Part shown: positions 59,054 to 64,000 of the stretch, one piece after another
Numbering within the stretch: the first letter of the stretch is position 1
Layout of the letters: each line of letters opens with the position of its first letter
NCBI RefSeq assembly: GCF_000430045.1
Contig: NZ_KE387027.1
Coordinates: 824,273-888,272, forward strand
Length of the DNA stretch: 64,000 nt
Direction of reading: 5' to 3'
DNA from: Calidithermus chliarophilus DSM 9957
Lineage (GTDB): Bacteria; Deinococcota; Deinococci; Deinococcales; Thermaceae
The notes under the pieces: model-generated
Database searches by the model: none
Seen by the model: only the letters and a program-made list of their open reading frames with translations
What the model was told of the DNA's origin: nothing
Translations under genes and position numbers: made by a program

Positions 59054-60655
59054 TCAAATGGCACTAGCCAACATCTCCAACGCCTGCTCCTGCTGCCGGC
59101 TCGAGGCCGCGCTGTCCCAGCCGAGTTCCTGGGCCATGAGCTCGGTCACGCGGGGGAGGGCCTGCTCGGCGGCTTTGCGGTCGAGGAAGGCCAGGCGGGT
59201 GCGGCGAGCGAGGAAGTCCAGGGGGGTGAGGGCCATCTCGTAGCGCACGGCGTAGCGGACCTCGGCCTCGAGGTAGGGGTGGTGCTCCACCAGCCGGGCG
59301 GGACTTCCCTGGGCGAGCCCGAGCACCCGTGAAGCCCTCGAGCCGTAGGTGCGGTGGAGGTGGGCGGCGGTGGCGGGGTCTACGCCGTAGGTGCGCTGGA
59401 GCAGCAGCGCCCCGCCGTACACGTCCAGGCCCTCGGCGCCCACCAGGGGCAGGCGGTCGGTGCGGCTGGGGGGCACCTCGAGGCCGTGCACGCGGGCGGC
59501 GTAGGCCACCAGGTCCACGGCCATCTTGCGGTAGGTGGTCCACTTGCCGCCGGTGAGGGTCAGCAGGCCGGAAGGGCTCTGCTGGATGAGGTGGTCGCGG
59601 GCCAGCTTGGCGGTGTCGGCCTCGGGGCGCGAGACCAGTGGGCGCAGGCCCGACCACGCGGCGCGCACCTCCTCGCGGGGGATGCGGCCCAGGTAGGGCT
59701 CCACCTGGCGCAGGATGTAGGCGACCTCGCCCTCGCTCACGCCGGGATGGTCGCTGAGCTGGGCCGGGTCGTCGGTGGTGCCCACCAGGGTGTGGCCCAG
59801 CCAGGGCAGCACGAACACCACGCGCCCGTCTTCGGTTTTGGGGATCAGCAACCCGGTCTCGGGGGGGCTGTACTTGCCGTCCAGGACGATGTGAACGCCC
59901 GAGGAGACCTTGAGCAGGGGAGGGGCGTCGGGGTCGTCGAGGCGGCGGATGGCGTCGCCGAAGGGGCCGGTGGCGTTGACCACCACGCGGGCGCCGACCT
60001 CGAGCTCCCGCCCGCTGAGCCGGTCGCGCACCACCGCGCCCCGGAGCCTGCCGTCTTGCTTGAGCAGCGCCGTCACCTCGGCCTGGTTGAGCACCGCCGC
60101 GCCCTGCTCGGCCGCCGTGAGGGCCAGCGAGACGTTGAAGCGGGCGTCGTCGAACTGGCCGTCCTGGTAGGCCACCGAGCCCACCAGGCCGCTGCTGCGG
60201 ATCTCAGGGAAGGCCTCGAGGGTCTGGCGGGCGGTGAGGTAGCGCGACATCTCGAGCCGCCCCTTCCCGGCGAGCAGGTCGTAGAGCTTGAGGCCGAACC
60301 AGTAGTACGGCGCCTCCCACACCTTGTACAGCGGGGTCAGCAGCCACAGCGGGCGCGAGAGGTGCGGCGCGATGCGCAGCAGCGTGGCCCGCTCGTGCAG
60401 GGCGTCGCGCACCAGGTTGAGCTGAACGCGGTCGAGGTTCTTGACGGCGAGCTCGAGGTAGCGCACCCCCCCGTGGATGAGCTTGGTGCTCCGGCTGGAG
60501 GTCCCCTCGGAGAAGTCGAAGCGCTCCACCAGCGCCACCTTGAGGCCCCGGCTCGCCGCCTCCAGTGCCACCCCGCTGCCCGTGGCCCCGCCGCCGATCA
60601 CCAAGAAGTCGAAATTTTCCCGCTCGAGCCGTTCGATGGCTGCTGCCCGGTTCAT
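59054..60655 (-). CDS. glpD: aerobic glycerol-3-phosphate dehydrogenase
   Basis: 533 residues, the usual GlpD length. This FAD enzyme oxidises glycerol-3-phosphate to dihydroxyacetone phosphate at the membrane and feeds quinones. The N-terminal FAD fold is F-L-V-I-G-G-G-A-T-G-S-G-V-A-L-E. Further landmarks are S-S-R-S-T-K-L-I-H-G-G-V-R-Y-L-E, V-V-N-A-T-G-P-F and L-T-G-G-K-W-T-T-Y-R-K-M-A. No glpK or glpF is adjacent. The ATG at 60655 has TAAGAT 7 bases upstream; an in-frame ATG nine bases earlier lies too close to that box. Confidence 0.96.
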   Translation of the reverse strand: MNRAAAIERLERENFDFLVIGGGATGSGVALEAASRGLKVALVERFDFSEGTSSRSTKLIHGGVRYLELAVKNLDRVQLNLVRDALHERATLLRIAPHLSRPLWLLTPLYKVWEAPYYWFGLKLYDLLAGKGRLEMSRYLTARQTLEAFPEIRSSGLVGSVAYQDGQFDDARFNVSLALTAAEQGAAVLNQAEVTALLKQDGRLRGAVVRDRLSGRELEVGARVVVNATGPFGDAIRRLDDPDAPPLLKVSSGVHIVLDGKYSPPETGLLIPKTEDGRVVFVLPWLGHTLVGTTDDPAQLSDHPGVSEGEVAYILRQVEPYLGRIPREEVRAAWSGLRPLVSRPEADTAKLARDHLIQQSPSGLLTLTGGKWTTYRKMAVDLVAYAARVHGLEVPPSRTDRLPLVGAEGLDVYGGALLLQRTYGVDPATAAHLHRTYGSRASRVLGLAQGSPARLVEHHPYLEAEVRYAVRYEMALTPLDFLARRTRLAFLDRKAAEQALPRVTELMAQELGWDSAASSRQQEQALEMLASAI

Positions 60656-60662
60656 CGCCCAC

Positions 60663-60668
60663 ATCTTA
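60663..60668 (-). promoter_or_regulatory. -10 box (TAAGAT), leaderless promoter of glpD
   Basis: TAAGAT on the minus strand, 7 bases before the ATG at 60655. Confidence 0.5.
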
Positions 60669-60791
60669 CCGTGGCTTGCGAAAGATTTCCGTCCCCTCGC
60701 AAAAAGGCGGCGAGCTATCCTGCGCCGGCGTGCCTGTCGCGGCCGCCGGCTACGGGCCATCGGCCAGGGGCGCCCTCCGCCCCCCGGCCTT

Positions 60792-61796
60792 TCATTTCCT
60801 TTCGTTCGTCCCCGGCACCACCTCGCCCTGGGCGAAGACCTGCGAGATGACCTCCTCCACCGGGGGCTCGCGCACCTCGAGGTCCTCCACCGGCAGCTCG
60901 CGAAGCATCTGGGCCACCGCGCCCACTAAGCTCTCGCGGCGCAGCAACAGGCGCGCCTCCAGGCCCTGCGCCTCGCGCACCTCGCCGTAGCGCTCGAGCT
61001 CGGGCCGGGGCAGGGCGCGGTTGAGCTTGAGCACCACCTCGCGGTAAGGGGCGAAGCGCTCCAGCAGCCCCGACAGCCCCCCGTCGTAGATCAGGCGGCC
61101 CTGGTGGATCATGACCACCCGTTCGCACAGCGCGGTGATGTCGGCCATGTAGTGGCTGGTGAGGAGGATGGTGGCCCCATAGCGGCGGTTGTACTCGCGC
61201 AGAAACTCGCGCACCGAGGTCTGGGCGTTGACGTCGAGGCCGAGGGTGGGCTCGTCGAGGAAGAGCACCCTGGGCTGGTGCAGCAAGGCCGCCAGCAGCT
61301 CGGCCTTCATGCGCTCGCCCAGCGAGAGCTTGCGCACGGGCTGGGTGAGCTTGTCCTGCAGGCCCAGCAGTTCCGCCAGCTCGCCCACGCGCCGCGAGAG
61401 CTCGGCGTCGGGGATCTCGTAGACCGCGCCGTTGACGCGGAAGGAGTCCCAGGCGGGCAGGTCCCAGATGAGCTGCTGCTTGTTGCCCATCACCAGCGTG
61501 ACCTGGCGCAGGAAGGCCGCCTCGCGGCGGAAGGGTTCGAAGCCCGCGACCCGCACCTCCCCCTCGCTGGGGTGGATCAGCCCGGTCAGGAGTTTGAGCG
61601 TGGTGGTCTTGCCCGCGCCGTTGGGGCCTAAAAAGCCCACGATCTCGCCGGGCTCGAGGCTGAAGCTCACGCCCCGCACCGCCTCCACCTGGCGGTACTT
61701 GCGGCGGAAGAAGTGTTGCAGCGTCCCGCGCAGCCCCGGCTCCTTGAGGGCCACCGGGTAGCGCTTGACCAGGTTGCGCGCGGTGATTACGGCCAC
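60792..61796 (-). CDS. ABC-2 type exporter ATP-binding protein
   Basis: 334 residues. Walker A G-P-N-G-A-G-K-T-T-T, signature L-S-L-G-E-R-M-K (Gln replaced, as in this subfamily), Walker B V-L-F-L-D-E-P-T-L-G-L-D and H-loop L-T-S-H-Y. The last 100 residues form an extra C-terminal domain (L-R-E-L-P-V-E-D-L-E-V-R-E-P-P-V-E-E-V-I) typical of ATPases that pair with two ABC-2 permeases. The N-terminal L-Q-H-F-F-R-R-K-Y-R-Q-V-E-A-V is also typical. The GTG at 61796 has TAGACT 7 bases upstream. Its likely partners are the permeases at 57964 and 55376. Confidence 0.92.
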   Translation of the reverse strand: MAVITARNLVKRYPVALKEPGLRGTLQHFFRRKYRQVEAVRGVSFSLEPGEIVGFLGPNGAGKTTTLKLLTGLIHPSEGEVRVAGFEPFRREAAFLRQVTLVMGNKQQLIWDLPAWDSFRVNGAVYEIPDAELSRRVGELAELLGLQDKLTQPVRKLSLGERMKAELLAALLHQPRVLFLDEPTLGLDVNAQTSVREFLREYNRRYGATILLTSHYMADITALCERVVMIHQGRLIYDGGLSGLLERFAPYREVVLKLNRALPRPELERYGEVREAQGLEARLLLRRESLVGAVAQMLRELPVEDLEVREPPVEEVISQVFAQGEVVPGTNERK

Positions 61797-61803
61797 TCCA
61801 AAC

Positions 61804-61809
61804 AGTCTA
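61804..61809 (-). promoter_or_regulatory. -10 box (TAGACT), leaderless promoter of ABC ATPase gene
   Basis: TAGACT on the minus strand, 7 bases before the GTG at 61796. Confidence 0.5.
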
Positions 61810-61863
61810 CCGGGAGAAGCGCGGCGCCGGGACGTCCGTCACTGTGTTGGCGGCGCGGGGTAT

Positions 61864-61869
61864 TAGCAT
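61864..61869 (+). promoter_or_regulatory. -10 box (TAGCAT), leaderless promoter of TPR protein gene
   Basis: TAGCAT 6 bases before the ATG at 61876; the same hexamer and spacing precede the MFS gene at 26600. Confidence 0.5.
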
Positions 61870-61875
61870 GGGGCC

Positions 61876-63831
61876 ATGTCGCGCTGGTTGGCCTTGTGGC
61901 TGCTGATCCTTGCGGGGTGGGCCCCGTCGTGGGCGAAGGGGCTGGTGCTGCCGTTCGAGGGGCCGGGCGGGCACGCCACCGCCCAGGCCTTCGCCGAGAG
62001 CCTGGGGGTGGCGCCGCCCTCGCTGGCGGCCGTGCTGCTGCCCGACCTGCCCTGGGAGGGCAGCTACGAGCGGGTGACCGGCAGCCTGTACACCCCGGGC
62101 GGGGCGCGGCTGGCGCTCGAGAGCACCCGCGCCGACTGGGTGCTGGTGGGCAGGACGGGGGAGGGGGGCGAGCTGGTGCTGTTCCTCGCCACGCCCAAGG
62201 AGGTGGCCCGGGCCCGCTTCACCGAGCCGCTGCTGGCCCTGCGCTGGGCGGGCACCCGCCTGGGGCTCAAGCCGGGGGCCTTCCGGCCCGACCCGCGCCA
62301 GGAGGCCGACCTCGCCAGGCTGGCCCAGGGGGAACTCCAGGGCGTGGCCCGCTTCCCCGCGCCCAAAGCCCAGTACGAGGCGGCGCTGGCGCTCACCGAG
62401 GGCGGGGAGCTGAAGGGGAGCCTCGAGCCCCTGCCCCGCCCCCTCGTCGAGTTCTGGACCTCGCTCAACGCGGGGAAGCCCCTGCCGGCCTACCAGGCGA
62501 TGTTCGACCTCCAGGAGGGCCGCAAGGCGCCGGCGCTGGCCCAGGCCCGCAAGCTCGCGCAGGGCAACGCCCTCGAGCGCGTCGCCGCCGTGATGGTGCT
62601 GCAGGCGCTCGAGGACCCCGCCTGGCGGGCGGCGGCCCGGGGGCTCAGCGAGCACGCCCCCGAGATCCCCTACGGCTGGGAGCAGCGCGCCTTCGCCGCC
62701 CTCGACGAGGACCGGCCCGACGAGGCCGCCCAGGCCTTCGGGCGGGCCCTCGAGCTGCTGCCCGAGAGCCGCTTGGCCTGGACCAACCTGGGCTGGGCCT
62801 TCTACCTCAAGGGCGACCGCGCCCGCTCGCTGCAGGCGAGCCTGCGGTCGCTGCGCCTGGGCGCCGACCCCGACCCCACCGCGCTGTACAACCTGGGGCT
62901 GGTGCGGGCGCTCTACGGCGACCTGCTGGGGGCCCGTGAGGCCTACACCCGCGCCCTCGAGAGCGACCGCGAGGAGGTCTACCGGCTCGCCCTGGAGGAC
63001 CTCGCCGCCGCGGGCGACAGCCGCCTGGCCTACTGGATGGGCTTCCTGGCCGAGCGGGTGGGGCTGCTGGAGGAGGCCAAGGCCCACTACCGCGCCTTCC
63101 TCGAGGCCCACCCCCGCCACCCCCTGGCCGGCGCCGCCCGCCGGGCCCTGGCGCAGGAGGGCCGGCTCGAGGTGCGGCTCGAGGCGCTCCTGCTGCGCCC
63201 CGACGGCCCCGACGCCCCCGACGCCCGCCCCTTCCACGCCGGGGAAGTGGTCTTTCCCCGGGTGCGGCTCTCGGGCAGCCCCTACCTGAGCCAGCAGCCC
63301 CTCTCGGTGCGGCTGCTCGACGCGCAGGGCAAGGTGCTGGGCCAGGGCAGCAAGAAGGTGGCCTTCGGGGCCATGACCAGCGAGCTCGAGGAGCTCGCCC
63401 CCGGGGTCCGGCTGCCCGCCCAGGGGCGCTACACGCTCGAGGTGCGCTACGGCGAGGCCGTGGCCCGCCAGGCCCTGGAGGTTTTGCCCCCCAGCCTGGC
63501 CCGCCAGCTCTACGTGCTGGGCCTGGAGCCGCGCGGCCTCGGCGGGATGCCCCTGCTCGAGACCGCCGAGCTGCTCGGCCCGGAGGGCGACCGGCTGCTG
63601 CTGGAGAAGCTCGAGGCCGAGTTCAAGGCCGCGGCGCCCATGGCCGCCGCTAACGCCCGCCTCGCGCAGCCGCTGCGGGCGGGGCCTTACGCGGGCCAGA
63701 GCGTCGCCGAGCTGCTGCGCAAGGCCGAGCGGAGGGTGCTCGAGGCCTTCCTGCGCGCGGCCGTGCAGGATCCCCAACTGCTGGGCGAGAAGGACGTGGT
63801 CAACGCCTTCGTGACCTGGGTCCAGCGCTGA
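61876..63831 (+). CDS. secreted tetratricopeptide-repeat protein
   Basis: 651 residues. The signal peptide ends near W-A-P-S-W-A-K. Residues 20-180 are a beta-rich domain of unknown type (L-V-L-P-F-E-G-P-G, then W-V-L-V-G-R-T-G-E). TPR units are visible in the middle: A-A-Q-A-F-G-R-A-L-E-L-L-P-E-S-R-L-A-W-T-N-L-G-W-A and L-Y-N-L-G-L-V-R-A-L-Y-G-D-L, then A-K-A-H-Y-R-A-F-L-E-A-H-P. The last 200 residues are another beta domain plus a helical end. TPR repeats bind partner proteins, so this is probably a periplasmic scaffold. The specific role is unknown. Confidence 0.8.
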   Translation: MSRWLALWLLILAGWAPSWAKGLVLPFEGPGGHATAQAFAESLGVAPPSLAAVLLPDLPWEGSYERVTGSLYTPGGARLALESTRADWVLVGRTGEGGELVLFLATPKEVARARFTEPLLALRWAGTRLGLKPGAFRPDPRQEADLARLAQGELQGVARFPAPKAQYEAALALTEGGELKGSLEPLPRPLVEFWTSLNAGKPLPAYQAMFDLQEGRKAPALAQARKLAQGNALERVAAVMVLQALEDPAWRAAARGLSEHAPEIPYGWEQRAFAALDEDRPDEAAQAFGRALELLPESRLAWTNLGWAFYLKGDRARSLQASLRSLRLGADPDPTALYNLGLVRALYGDLLGAREAYTRALESDREEVYRLALEDLAAAGDSRLAYWMGFLAERVGLLEEAKAHYRAFLEAHPRHPLAGAARRALAQEGRLEVRLEALLLRPDGPDAPDARPFHAGEVVFPRVRLSGSPYLSQQPLSVRLLDAQGKVLGQGSKKVAFGAMTSELEELAPGVRLPAQGRYTLEVRYGEAVARQALEVLPPSLARQLYVLGLEPRGLGGMPLLETAELLGPEGDRLLLEKLEAEFKAAAPMAAANARLAQPLRAGPYAGQSVAELLRKAERRVLEAFLRAAVQDPQLLGEKDVVNAFVTWVQR

Positions 63832-63866
63832 ACCCCGGAAAGCTCCCCAAAACCTTACACTGCGGA

Positions 63867-63872
63867 TACACT
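63867..63872 (+). promoter_or_regulatory. possible -10 box (TACACT) of the truncated last gene
   Basis: TACACT 8 bases before the ATG at 63881. A second TACACT lies at 63856. Confidence 0.35.
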
Positions 63873-63880
63873 GCCCTACG

Positions 63881-64000
63881 ATGCGTCTCGTCGGCCTGCT
63901 GTTCCTGCTCTCCCTCGCCGTGTTCGTCTACTTCCGCAACGCGGCGGCCCAGCCCATCGCCCGGCCCCCCGGCGTGCTGTGCCCGCTGGCGCCGTTCCAG
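63881..64000 (+). CDS. truncated exported or membrane-anchored protein (5' end only)
   Basis: The first 40 codons of a gene that leaves the window. The hydrophobic start M-R-L-V-G-L-L-F-L-L-S-L-A-V-F-V-Y-F-R is a signal anchor or signal peptide, followed by A-A-A-Q-P-I-A-R-P-P-G-V-L-C-P-L. The family cannot be judged from this fragment. The frame and the upstream TACACT support a real gene. Confidence 0.6.
   Translation, partial: MRLVGLLFLLSLAVFVYFRNAAAQPIARPPGVLCPLAPFQ

Overview
The window looks like a chromosomal segment from a GC-rich thermophile of the family Thermaceae (Meiothermus/Calidithermus-like). This is inferred from very high GC with constant use of the CTCGAG hexamer in coding DNA, a LonC-type Lon protease with degraded ATP-binding motifs (a type described from Meiothermus), many TANNNT boxes 6-7 bases ahead of start codons (leaderless-type promoters, well known in Deinococcus), and mostly housekeeping and nutrient-uptake genes. 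No rRNA, tRNA, CRISPR array, phage or intact IS element was seen.

Layout. 1-3.4 kb: end of a TolC-like gene and a MacA/MacB-type export operon. 3.5-10 kb: lipoprotein, aldo/keto reductase, LonC, GlgC, SagB-like oxidoreductase. 10-13.7 kb: peptide-type ABC importer (binding protein plus two permeases). 13.8-16 kb: a secreted caspase-family protease divergent from a secreted protein of unknown function. 16.2-19 kb: DNA polymerase III delta, a YdcF-like protein, and an AT-rich HNH-nuclease-like gene bordered by palindromic elements. 19-22.3 kb: secreted seven-repeat protein with a cytochrome P460-like protein, and a MocR-type regulator. 22.4-26.5 kb: TAXI-type TRAP transporter with a divergent GntR regulator. 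26.6-33.5 kb: MFS exporter, lipoprotein, a WecB / GT2 / WecA-like glycan-lipid cluster, Upp. 33.7-37.4 kb: kinase-like protein, small membrane protein, RF1, Nudix, DUF1232. 37.6-41.2 kb: second peptide-type importer. 41.3-48.8 kb: lipoprotein, FolC, membrane protein, 5'-nucleotidase, PQQ-type sugar dehydrogenase, glutamine synthetase. 49-54.4 kb: complete branched-chain amino acid importer (livK, livHMGF). 54.6-64 kb: two ABC-2 permeases and one ATPase scattered among a kinase-like gene, pdxH and glpD, then a TPR protein and a truncated gene.

The genes suggest a heterotroph that scavenges peptides, amino acids and organic acids through several binding-protein systems. Three of them carry an intercistronic hairpin after the binding-protein gene, which would favour excess binding protein.

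The most unusual signal is non-coding. At least fifteen intergenic regions hold degenerate arrays with a strict 7-base period. Different heptamer types follow one another in a largely fixed order without losing phase, in both orientations, and four arrays share an identical 19-base hairpin. The second general signal is the set of TANNNT boxes placed 6-7 bases before ATG/GTG.
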